Positions 26,471 through 34,327 of a stretch of DNA of 64,000 nucleotides are shown piece after piece. This stretch comes from Streptococcus parasanguinis. Its GTDB lineage: Bacteria > Bacillota > Bacilli > Lactobacillales > Streptococcaceae. The translations under genes and the position numbers were made by a program. Position 1 is the first letter of the stretch. Each line of letters begins with the position of its first letter. The DNA lies in the NCBI RefSeq assembly GCF_901875555.1, contig NZ_CABFMD010000011.1, positions 248,001 through 312,000 on the forward strand. The letters are read 5' to 3'. The notes under the pieces are model-generated. The model saw only the letters and a list, made by a program, of their open reading frames with translations. It had not been told where the DNA came from and made no database searches.

Positions 26471-27853
26471 ATGAGATTCAAATACACGAAAACTATTTTA
26501 TTAATCATTATAAATCTCCTTTTACTGAGTCTTTTGTATATCGGCTATCAAAAGATCCAAAGGGTTCGTGAACAGAAAGTCTATCAGGATCAGTTTGCCA
26601 AGGTCACTCAATTAGAGAAAAGCTCTGAAAAAGGAAAAGATGCCCAGGTTCAGGAAGGAATTTTAGGAACTTCCTATGTGACAGCTTACTATCCTACTAA
26701 GGATGGACAGCCTGTTGAGATTATTAAAGCGAAGATCCAAGAAGATCTTCAGCGTCTAGGATCTGATGAGAAAACCAAAGAGCCGAAGCATCTGACCTTC
26801 TACCATAGTGAAGAAGCAGAAGCGCCTTTTGTTGGTTATCATCCCATCCAAATTAAACGCTCTGAATACCAGTACAAAAAAGGGAAATTCATCAAAGATG
26901 AGACGGTGAAGTTGCCCCTCTTTTACTTGGATGATGAGAGTAACCCTCTGACCTTGAGCCAAGTCTTTGCGGATCCAGATGGAGCCAAGCAGATCTTTTT
27001 GGAGGAATTACGGGGAAATCTAGCCTTTCGTCAGTTGGATGAGGAAAGCATTGATCAAATGGTTGCCCACTTCTCAGAGTTGGACTTGAGCCAATGGGAA
27101 TTCCAATATGAAAAAGGGAATTTCACCATTCCATTTCCAAGCAAGGTTAAAGGAGACGATACCTTTACTGTTCCCTTATCTAAATTCTATGACGTGATTG
27201 ATACAGAACGCTTGCTTCCTGATGATCTAGCTTCTTACCAATCCTATATTGAAGAACGCCACCGTAAGATGATTGCCCTGACCTTTGATGATGGACCGGA
27301 TCCAACCACGACCCCTCAGGCGCTGGCTATCTTAAAGAAATACAATGCCAAAGCTACCTTCTTTATGGTCGGAAAAAATGTCAGTGCGAATCCGGATATT
27401 GCTAAGCAAGTCCGCAAAGAAGGTCATCAAATCGGGAACCATACCTGGGATCACCCTCAATTGCCAAAATTGAGCTTGGATAATGCCAAGAAAGAGATCT
27501 TGGATACCCAAGAAGCTATTCAAAAAGCGACAGGTGTGCAGACCAAGATCACGCGCCCTCCATATGGAGCCATCAATAACGCCATCCAATACGGTGTAGA
27601 CCAATCCTTCATCATGTGGGATGTAGATAGCCTAGATTGGAAGACACATAATACGACGGCTATTCTCAATGAAGTGAAAAAAGAAGTCAAACCGGGGTCG
27701 ATTATCCTCATGCATGATATCCATCAAACCACGATTGATGCTCTTCCGACCGTCCTTGACTACCTTAAATCACAAGGCTATACCTTTGTAACGGTAGATG
27801 AATTGTTGGATTACCAACTTGAAAGTCATCGCATTTATTACAATGGAAATTAA
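26471..27853 (+). CDS. pgdA: Peptidoglycan N-acetylglucosamine deacetylase
   Basis: This membrane-anchored CE4 enzyme removes acetyl groups from peptidoglycan GlcNAc, giving lysozyme resistance. It has an N-terminal anchor (residues 8-27), then two extracellular domains of unknown detail, then the catalytic NodB domain from ~residue 265. Motif 1 is TFDDGPD with Asp273/Asp274, motif 2 HTWDHP with His324 and His328, motif 3 RPPYG, and motif 5 IILMHDIH. Its 460 residues match pneumococcal PgdA. The start has no ribosome site and is almost on the transcription start. Confidence 0.93.
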   Translation: MRFKYTKTILLIIINLLLLSLLYIGYQKIQRVREQKVYQDQFAKVTQLEKSSEKGKDAQVQEGILGTSYVTAYYPTKDGQPVEIIKAKIQEDLQRLGSDEKTKEPKHLTFYHSEEAEAPFVGYHPIQIKRSEYQYKKGKFIKDETVKLPLFYLDDESNPLTLSQVFADPDGAKQIFLEELRGNLAFRQLDEESIDQMVAHFSELDLSQWEFQYEKGNFTIPFPSKVKGDDTFTVPLSKFYDVIDTERLLPDDLASYQSYIEERHRKMIALTFDDGPDPTTTPQALAILKKYNAKATFFMVGKNVSANPDIAKQVRKEGHQIGNHTWDHPQLPKLSLDNAKKEILDTQEAIQKATGVQTKITRPPYGAINNAIQYGVDQSFIMWDVDSLDWKTHNTTAILNEVKKEVKPGSIILMHDIHQTTIDALPTVLDYLKSQGYTFVTVDELLDYQLESHRIYYNGN

Positions 27854-27856
27854 CGT

Positions 27857-27890
27857 AAAAATCCTCTGCTGGAAATAGCAGAGGATTTTG
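27857..27890. terminator. Bidirectional terminator between pgdA and helicase gene
   Basis: A 13-bp stem AAAATCCTCTGCT/AGCAGAGGATTTT with a 6-nt loop separates two convergent genes; A and T tracts lie in the stem base. Confidence 0.85.
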
Positions 27891-28976
27891 TTAGTCATTA
27901 AGATAGAGTTCTGAATTTTTTAAAACAAGTTCACGTACAGAAGCGTACTTTTTCAAGGTTTTGAGTTCTTCTGGGTGGGTGATAAAGGTGATCACATAGC
28001 CCTCACAGCCCATCCGTCCCGTACGACCGGCGCGGTGGGTATAGGTCTCCACATCACGGGGGATATCGTAGTTAATCACACATTCAAGATGTTCAATATC
28101 GATTCCACGAGCGACCAAATCGGTGGCCAGTAAGAGGGTTAGCTGATGATCTTTGAAGCGTTCCAGGATGACCTTGCGGTACTTAACATTGACATCACTA
28201 GCCAGCGACACGGCCTCAACACCCCGGTATTGTAGTTTTTCTTCAGCACTACCCAGATCAGATAGGCTGTTGAAAAAAGCCAGACCACGAAAATCTTCGA
28301 CGTAGGCGAGCTTACGGAGCAATTCGACCTTGTCACGCCGATCCACCTGCATATAAAAATGTTGGATATTGTCTAAAGAAACTCCATCAACCGTAATGCG
28401 AAGGGTATTTTCTTCTAGCTGATCTGGATCGACCTTGGCTGTGGCGCTCATGTAGACATATTGGTGGTCACGGGGAGCATAGTGGCTGATCTTGTCGACG
28501 AAGTGGTACTGGGAATCGCTCAGTAATTGGTCAAATTCATCTAAAATGATGGTTTCCACATTCATCATTTTGATCTTTTTCAGCTTGATCAATTCAAAGA
28601 TCCGACCAGGCGTCCCAACCAGAATTTCGGGTCCTTTTTTGAGGCGTTCGATTTGCCGTTTTTGACTGGATCCTGAAAGGAAGAGTTGGGTCTGGAGACC
28701 GAGAGGCTCTGCCCATTGTTTGGTGACATCAAAAATCTGTCCTGCTAACTCTGTATTAGGAGCTAGAATCAAGAGTTGTTGGACCTTCTTCGGTTTGAGT
28801 TTGAGCAAGCTTGGAAAGAGGTAGGCAAGTGTCTTACCAGTACCGGTAGGACTGATCCCGAGGACATTTTCTCCTTCATAGATAGGGGTGAAGATTTGCT
28901 CTTGAATTTCAGTGAATGCATCAAATCCGAGTGTTTCTAGCTGATCTTTCCAGCTTTGTGGAAATTGTTCTTTCAT
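27891..28976 (-). CDS. Small DEAD-box-family RNA helicase
   Basis: This 361-residue protein has only the two RecA domains. The Q motif is at FDAFTEIQEQIF; motif I is SPTGTGKT, Ia LAPNTELAGQ, II ILDEFDQLL, III SAT, V ATDLVARGID and VI HRAGRTGR. Motif II reads DEFD rather than DEAD, a deviation at the third position. There is no C-terminal RNA-binding tail. Role probably RNA remodelling or cold adaptation, like CshB, by inference. It overlaps the oxidoreductase gene by 4 bases and follows it in one transcript. Confidence 0.85.
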   Translation of the reverse strand: MKEQFPQSWKDQLETLGFDAFTEIQEQIFTPIYEGENVLGISPTGTGKTLAYLFPSLLKLKPKKVQQLLILAPNTELAGQIFDVTKQWAEPLGLQTQLFLSGSSQKRQIERLKKGPEILVGTPGRIFELIKLKKIKMMNVETIILDEFDQLLSDSQYHFVDKISHYAPRDHQYVYMSATAKVDPDQLEENTLRITVDGVSLDNIQHFYMQVDRRDKVELLRKLAYVEDFRGLAFFNSLSDLGSAEEKLQYRGVEAVSLASDVNVKYRKVILERFKDHQLTLLLATDLVARGIDIEHLECVINYDIPRDVETYTHRAGRTGRMGCEGYVITFITHPEELKTLKKYASVRELVLKNSELYLND

Positions 28977-29953
28977 TCTTTTTCATCCTTAAATTTTATT
29001 CCAGCGCTTTGACGCATCTGGTAGAGGGTTTCATGGACCTGCGCAGCCGTTTGTATCCATTCGAGATAAGTAGCCTCCTTGTGACCAGCCATGGCATGGG
29101 CAAAGGCTTCCGCCTCTTCTTGCATGACATGACTACAAGGCGTAAGAGGAAGATCGATGACCTCACCAGCATGGCTGACAAATTGGGCCTGGTTGATAGC
29201 TGCTACAGCATTTAGAGTCAGCGTTCCAGTCTTGGTATAGATTTCAGCAGGTAGATGGCTGGTGATATTTTTCCCCGCCTGAATGGCAACCTGAAACTCT
29301 GGATAAATCAAGACACCCTGACCATAGAGATCAACCGAATTGGGTAATTGCTGAGCGGCGTAGTGGCTGGAGATTGGAACTCCAAAGAAGCCAATGGCCA
29401 GGTAGAGGCAGTAGACACCCAGATCCATCAAGGCCCCACCTGCATAGACATCTGAGAAAATATTGGGTATCTCACCTGCTAGAAGAGCAGGCAACTTGGA
29501 AGAATATTTGGCAAAGGTAAAGTTGGCGCCGAGTATTTCCTGATTAGAGAGGAAGTCTTTAACCACTTGAAAGGCTGTTTCTTGGTAATTTCTAGCAGCT
29601 TCAAAGAGATAGACCTGGTGCTCCTTAGCAAGCTTGACCAGTTCCTTCCATTCAGAAGGCTTCGTCACAGCCGGTTTTTCAAGGATGACATGCTTCTTTG
29701 CTAAAATAGCAAGCTTGGCCTGAGCGAAGTGAAGAGAATTAGGGCTGGCAATGTAGACCACATCCAGCTCACTGTCTAAGAAGTCGACCAAGTCGGTGTA
29801 GCAAGAGATCACCCCATAAGGGTCACAAAAATCTTGAGCAGTCTTCATTTTTCTCGAATACACAGCCTGCAAACCATAGTGACCCGTTTGGTGAGCAGCA
29901 TTTATAAATTCATGTGAAATCCAGCTCGTTCCAATAATTCCCAGCTTTAACAT
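28973..29953 (-). CDS. Gfo/Idh/MocA family oxidoreductase
   Basis: This NAD(P)-dependent dehydrogenase has 326 residues. The N-terminal Rossmann site is LGIIGTSWISHEF, the conserved EKPAVTKPSEW (EKP motif, ~residue 95) is present, and the second half is the MocA C-terminal domain with GGALMDLGVYCLYLA. Substrate is probably a sugar or polyol derivative but cannot be named. I start at the ATG at 29953 behind GGAAGGA, 21 bases inside the longest frame. It is the first gene of a two-gene unit with the helicase. Confidence 0.85.
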   Translation of the reverse strand: MLKLGIIGTSWISHEFINAAHQTGHYGLQAVYSRKMKTAQDFCDPYGVISCYTDLVDFLDSELDVVYIASPNSLHFAQAKLAILAKKHVILEKPAVTKPSEWKELVKLAKEHQVYLFEAARNYQETAFQVVKDFLSNQEILGANFTFAKYSSKLPALLAGEIPNIFSDVYAGGALMDLGVYCLYLAIGFFGVPISSHYAAQQLPNSVDLYGQGVLIYPEFQVAIQAGKNITSHLPAEIYTKTGTLTLNAVAAINQAQFVSHAGEVIDLPLTPCSHVMQEEAEAFAHAMAGHKEATYLEWIQTAAQVHETLYQMRQSAGIKFKDEKE

Positions 29954-30041
29954 AAAGTGTCCTTCCGTCATCAATTCACTCTATTATACCATGAAAAGTG
30001 GGAGGGGACAGTATAAAGTAGAAAATATGCACTGATTATTG

Positions 30042-30047
30042 TATAAT
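30042..30047 (+). promoter_or_regulatory. -10 box at the head of the polysaccharide side-chain module
   Basis: TATAAT lies 34 bases before the chosen TTG start of the first glycosyltransferase. It is the only recognisable promoter before the AT-rich block. Confidence 0.45.
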
Positions 30048-30080
30048 GAAGTGATATGCTTAGAAGGGAAAACAAGAGGA

Positions 30081-30791
30081 TTGAGAAATTCAGAATTATT
30101 GATCATTATTCCTGCTTATAATGAGAGTGGAAATATTGAAAAAACAATCAAGATGATTAAAGAACATACGCCTGAATTTGATTATGTCATTATCAATGAT
30201 TGTTCTACAGATCATACACTTGAAATTTGTCGCAATAATAACTTTAATGTTATCGATTTACCGATCAATTTAGGAATTGGTGGTGCTGTCCAGACAGGGT
30301 ACCAATTTGCAGTTAAAAATGGCTATCAATATGCTGTTCAAGTGGATGGAGATGGGCAGCATAATCCTGAATTTATCAGAAAGATGCTTCAAGTCCTTCA
30401 AGAGAAGAATGTGAACATGGTGATTGGCTCTCGTTTCATTGAAAATCAAGGTTTCCAATCCTCCTTCGCTCGGCGGATTGGAATTTCATTTTTTGAAAAA
30501 TTAATTAAGATTTTAACTGGTCAAAAGGTAACAGATCCAACATCAGGATTGCGGGTAGCAGATCGAAAAGTGATAGAAGAATTTGCCAAGCAATATCCGA
30601 GTGATTATCCAGAACCAGAGACGATTGTGTCCCTCTTAACCTCAGGCTATTCCGTTGCAGAAGTACCTGTATTAATGAACGAGCGAGAACACGGAGAATC
30701 ATCGATTACATTAAGCAAGTCTGTTTACTATATGATCAAAGTGACAATGGCAATGCTATTGGCTAGAATTGGTGGAGGATATAAGAAATAA
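30081..30791 (+). CDS. GT2 glycosyltransferase, polyprenyl-phosphate sugar synthase type
   Basis: This single-domain GT-A enzyme of about 236 residues resembles dolichol-phosphate-mannose synthases: LLIIIPAYNESGNIEKTI, IINDCSTDHT, and the metal-binding QVDGDGQHNPEF. It should load a sugar onto undecaprenyl phosphate. With the following DUF2304 gene it mirrors the GacI/GacJ pair of the group A carbohydrate locus, where the small protein stimulates the synthase. The start is uncertain: TTG 30081 is preferred because a TATAAT at 30042 excludes the most upstream codons; GTG 30051 is possible. Confidence 0.82.
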   Translation: MRNSELLIIIPAYNESGNIEKTIKMIKEHTPEFDYVIINDCSTDHTLEICRNNNFNVIDLPINLGIGGAVQTGYQFAVKNGYQYAVQVDGDGQHNPEFIRKMLQVLQEKNVNMVIGSRFIENQGFQSSFARRIGISFFEKLIKILTGQKVTDPTSGLRVADRKVIEEFAKQYPSDYPEPETIVSLLTSGYSVAEVPVLMNEREHGESSITLSKSVYYMIKVTMAMLLARIGGGYKK

Positions 30792-30792
30792 C

Positions 30793-31128
30793 ATGCTAAA
30801 TATTTGGTTAACCCTTATTGTAATTATTTTTATCGTTTATATTCTACGCCTAGTTGCAAATAAAGTCGTTGAAATGAGAAATGTCATTTCTTGGCTCATT
30901 CTTTGTATACTCTCGTTGCCAGTCATTTGGTTTCCCAATTTGATTGGAGCAATATCTTCATTTCTTGGTATTCAGACGCTAAGTAACTTTATTTTTTTAT
31001 TAAGTACATTTTTATTAATATTTTTAATTTTTTCATTAACTCGTACTGTATCAAAACAATCAGTACAGATTAAGAAATTGTCACAAACAATCGCCTTATT
31101 AAGAAGTGAGAATGAAAATGAACAATAA
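30793..31128 (+). CDS. DUF2304 membrane protein (GacJ-like)
   Basis: This 111-residue protein has three membrane helices (about 3-22, 30-50 and 62-85) and a short Lys/Glu-rich helical tail. DUF2304 proteins sit beside polyprenyl-phosphate glycosyltransferases; in Streptococcus pyogenes the equivalent GacJ binds and activates GacI. I use ATG 30793, one base after the upstream stop. Its last bases overlap the flippase start. Confidence 0.85.
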   Translation: MLNIWLTLIVIIFIVYILRLVANKVVEMRNVISWLILCILSLPVIWFPNLIGAISSFLGIQTLSNFIFLLSTFLLIFLIFSLTRTVSKQSVQIKKLSQTIALLRSENENEQ

Positions 31129-32395
31129 AACAAATAGGAGTGTTTATTTTTGGAATTTTGCAGGGAATATAGCAGCGGCTGCAGTTTCTATATTGTATTT
31201 GATTATTGTCTCTCGATATACTTCCGCAAGTGATGCTGATAATTTTAGTTTAGCTTATGCAATTGGGAATCTCTGGATTGTAATTGGTATGTTTCAAGTA
31301 AGAAATTATCAGGCGACTGATTTGAAAGAAGCATACTCGTATTTGGAATATTGGCTAACTAGGGTTATTACAGTTTGTTTAATGTTAGTTACATTATTTC
31401 CATATTTACTTTTTAGTGGAAATAATGTTGGAAAAGGGGATTTATTTTTAATTATAATCCTAACGGTGCTTTATCGTTCATGTGATGCTTTTTCTGATTT
31501 ATTCCAAGGTTTATTTCAACAACATGAACGTTTAGATATTGCAGGGAAATTAATGGTACTGCGTTATGGTTCGAGCACAATCATTCTCCTAATTAGTTTG
31601 TTACTTTCAAATTCTTTAATTTTTTCTTTAATTTGTTTATGTTTTTTTAATGTTCTTTTTGTTTTTGGGGGTGATTACGTTCAATCCAAACAAATTAGAA
31701 CGATACCTTTTAATCAGATTTCATATGCTACATTTAAGCGATCAATTAGTATCATGAAAACTTGCCTTCCCTTGTTTGTTAACGGATTTTTATTGGTATA
31801 TGTTTTGAATTATCCAAAACAAGTGATTGATAAATTGTTAGTCGAGGGTGTATTACGTGAAGGTGCTCAAAGGGATTTCAGTATTCTATTCATGCCTGTT
31901 TTCTTTATGAGTTTATTTGTATTAGCATTAAGACCGTTAATTACCGATTTGGCAAAACAATGGTCGGAAAAAAAGTTTCATACGTTTAATGCTATGGTTC
32001 GAAAGATTATACTGTTACTTGTGATTTTGGGACTGGTAGTATCAATACTGGCCTATTTGATAGGGATCCCTATTTTGAATATTATAAGTGGTATTGATTT
32101 ATCAAACTATAGTTTATTACTTACTATTTTAGTGCTTTCTGGCTTTTTATATTCTATAGCTTCTGTCATAGGTGATTTTTTAATTATATTGAGGAAACAA
32201 GTCTATCTACTCTATGTTTATATCGTAATGGCGTTATTGACGAATATTCTTACGCCTTTAGCGATGAGGAAGTTTGGCTTGTTTGGTGCGGGGCTTAGTT
32301 TTGTTATTGTTATGTTATTTTACACAATTGCGAGTTGGATTGTCTTTGTAATTATGAGAAGGAAGGAAATTCAAAAATATGAATCATTGGAATGA
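31112..32395 (+). CDS. Wzx-like lipid-linked sugar flippase (GacK-like)
   Basis: This membrane protein of about 428 residues has 12 predicted helices, belonging to the MOP/PST exporter superfamily. It should flip an undecaprenyl-linked sugar across the membrane. Its position after the GT2/DUF2304 pair matches GacK. ATG 31112 and ATG 31118 are both near the AAGAAGTGAG site; the difference is two residues. Codon use is strongly AT-rich, as in the rest of this module. It overlaps the next GT gene by 17 bases. Confidence 0.82.
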   Translation: MKMNNKTNRSVYFWNFAGNIAAAAVSILYLIIVSRYTSASDADNFSLAYAIGNLWIVIGMFQVRNYQATDLKEAYSYLEYWLTRVITVCLMLVTLFPYLLFSGNNVGKGDLFLIIILTVLYRSCDAFSDLFQGLFQQHERLDIAGKLMVLRYGSSTIILLISLLLSNSLIFSLICLCFFNVLFVFGGDYVQSKQIRTIPFNQISYATFKRSISIMKTCLPLFVNGFLLVYVLNYPKQVIDKLLVEGVLREGAQRDFSILFMPVFFMSLFVLALRPLITDLAKQWSEKKFHTFNAMVRKIILLLVILGLVVSILAYLIGIPILNIISGIDLSNYSLLLTILVLSGFLYSIASVIGDFLIILRKQVYLLYVYIVMALLTNILTPLAMRKFGLFGAGLSFVIVMLFYTIASWIVFVIMRRKEIQKYESLE

Positions 32396-33161
32396 TCATA
32401 CATTTGTAATCTGTGCTTACGGGGATAGCCCTTATTTAGAGGATTGTATAAAATCGTTATTAAGCCAAACCGTAAAAAGTAATATCATTTTGTATACCTC
32501 TACTCCAAGTGTATTTATCGAAAGTATTTGCCAAAAATATGCTATTCCGTTTAATACAAGTGTAGGTGGTGGGATTGGGAAAGATTGGAATAATGCTTTA
32601 TCTTTTGTTACTACCCAATATGCTACAATTGCCCATCAGGATGATTATTATGAGCCAACCTATTTGATGGAAATTAAAGAGAGATTAAAGAATCATAAAG
32701 ATGCTATCATTCTTTATTCTGATTATTTTGAAGAAAAAAATGGAGAGGTCATTAAACCGACTTCAAATCTAAAAATCAAATCATTAATGTTAAAAACAAT
32801 CTCATTATTCCCTAAAACTAAGTGGTGGAGAAATCGTATTCTTGCTTTTGGAAATCCGATTTGTTGCCCTGCTGTAACTTATAACTTACAATTGGTTAAG
32901 GGCTTTAGATTTGATGAGGAGTGGAGAGTTAGTCTAGATTGGCTTGCCTGGTATCATTTGGCTAAATTTGATGGCAGATTTGTATATGTTCCTAAGAAAT
33001 TAATGTGCCATCGTATTCATGAAGATTCTGAAACGAGTAATACCATTAGTGATAACACTCGAACTAAAGAAGATTACCTGATGTTTAAACTCTTTTGGCC
33101 AACCGGATTAGCGAAATGTTTAAATCGATTTTATAAAAAGAGTCAGGATACAAATGGGTAA
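32379..33161 (+). CDS. GT2 family glycosyltransferase
   Basis: This 260-residue GT-A enzyme opens with FVICAYGDSPYLEDCIKSLL and has an HQDDYYEPTYL metal-binding region (~residue 87). It lacks membrane helices, so it would act in the cytosol on a lipid-linked precursor. GacI-L loci of group A streptococci have no equivalent at this place, so this is an extra transferase, probably extending a side chain. The acceptor and donor cannot be predicted. Confidence 0.8.
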   Translation: MNHWNDHTFVICAYGDSPYLEDCIKSLLSQTVKSNIILYTSTPSVFIESICQKYAIPFNTSVGGGIGKDWNNALSFVTTQYATIAHQDDYYEPTYLMEIKERLKNHKDAIILYSDYFEEKNGEVIKPTSNLKIKSLMLKTISLFPKTKWWRNRILAFGNPICCPAVTYNLQLVKGFRFDEEWRVSLDWLAWYHLAKFDGRFVYVPKKLMCHRIHEDSETSNTISDNTRTKEDYLMFKLFWPTGLAKCLNRFYKKSQDTNG

Positions 33162-33260
33162 AGATTGCGCACTTGAGGTTTGATAACAATATAAAAGTTC
33201 TATTATCTTACTTATCTGCAAAAACTATGAGTGATATTATAAAATTAAAAGGATAAGATT

Positions 33261-34253
33261 GTGAAAGAAGCGCCTAAAATTAGTGTCATTATTCCTGTAT
33301 ATAATGCAGAATTATATCTAAAAAGATGTATAGATTCCATTTTGAATCAAAGTTTTAAATCATTTGAAATTATTGCAATTGATGATGGGTCAAAAGATAG
33401 TTCGTTCAAAATTTTGAGTGGATACCAACAATTTTCTCCAAATATTAGAATTTTGAGTAGAGAAAATAAAGGTGCGGCTTACACTAGAAATGAAGGTATT
33501 AAGCTTGCGAAAGGTGAATTCATCATGTTTATTGACAGTGATGATTACATAAACCCAGACTACTTGCAAGTATTTTACGATGAAATCTCAAGAGGGATGG
33601 ATGATGCAGTTATTGGTGGACTTCAGAGAGTAAACCAAGATGGTAAACAACTATTTTCTATCCAATTAGGTAAAGATAAATGGTCGAAATATAGATCAAT
33701 TTCACCATGTGCTCGCATCTATAGAAAAAAATTCTTACAAGATAACAATCTTCATTTTCCGGAATTTCCTTTGGGTGAGGATTTATTATTTAGTTTAAAA
33801 GTGTATTCAAAGTCAAAAAATATAAATACGATTAGTTATTGTGGTTATTTTTGGTTTTATAATGAAAATAGTGCATCTAATACACTTAATAAAGGTTTTA
33901 ACCCAGACGTAAATATTATTGATCTATTAACTGAAATTTCTAAAATTATTCCGAAAGACTATTACGATCTAGATCTAATCAAATTCTTTATTAAAAAATT
34001 CACACTATATTGGTTATTAGATGGCGGAAGAAACTCGAGTAGTGATGAATTTTTATCACAATATAAAAAAATAAATGAGTGGGTGATAAATCATGATATG
34101 CAAAGTAAGATTTCAGTTTTAAATCCAAAAATCAAAAGTGAAAGATTAATCGTGAAAGTAGCCATTGTATTTACTGATTTGTTGAATAGATTTAAATTAA
34201 TGAAATTGTTTTCAAAAGTATATTGTAAAGGTCATATTAAGAATAAAAAGTGA
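33261..34253 (+). CDS. GT2 family glycosyltransferase
   Basis: This is a typical capsule/wall polysaccharide GT2 of 330 residues. It shows ISVIIPVYNAELYLKRCIDS, AIDDGSKDSS and FIDSDDYINPDYL (DxD, residues ~91-104), then a C-terminal part without clear membrane helices. It starts at GTG 33261 behind AAGGAT. About 100 bases of AT-rich DNA without a clear signal separate it from the previous gene. Together with the preceding GT2 it implies an oligosaccharide branch rather than a single residue. Confidence 0.82.
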   Translation: MKEAPKISVIIPVYNAELYLKRCIDSILNQSFKSFEIIAIDDGSKDSSFKILSGYQQFSPNIRILSRENKGAAYTRNEGIKLAKGEFIMFIDSDDYINPDYLQVFYDEISRGMDDAVIGGLQRVNQDGKQLFSIQLGKDKWSKYRSISPCARIYRKKFLQDNNLHFPEFPLGEDLLFSLKVYSKSKNINTISYCGYFWFYNENSASNTLNKGFNPDVNIIDLLTEISKIIPKDYYDLDLIKFFIKKFTLYWLLDGGRNSSSDEFLSQYKKINEWVINHDMQSKISVLNPKIKSERLIVKVAIVFTDLLNRFKLMKLFSKVYCKGHIKNKK

Positions 34254-34327
34254 TATCTATTATTGCTATTAAATTACCATTCCTTTGGCTATTGTAGAAT
34301 CTAAATTATATCTATAGTGAGGTTATC

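Noticed and set aside
30039..30080. TTG at 30039 as start of the first GT2 gene
   Set aside because: The codons that follow contain the TATAAT of the promoter, so they are unlikely to be translated.
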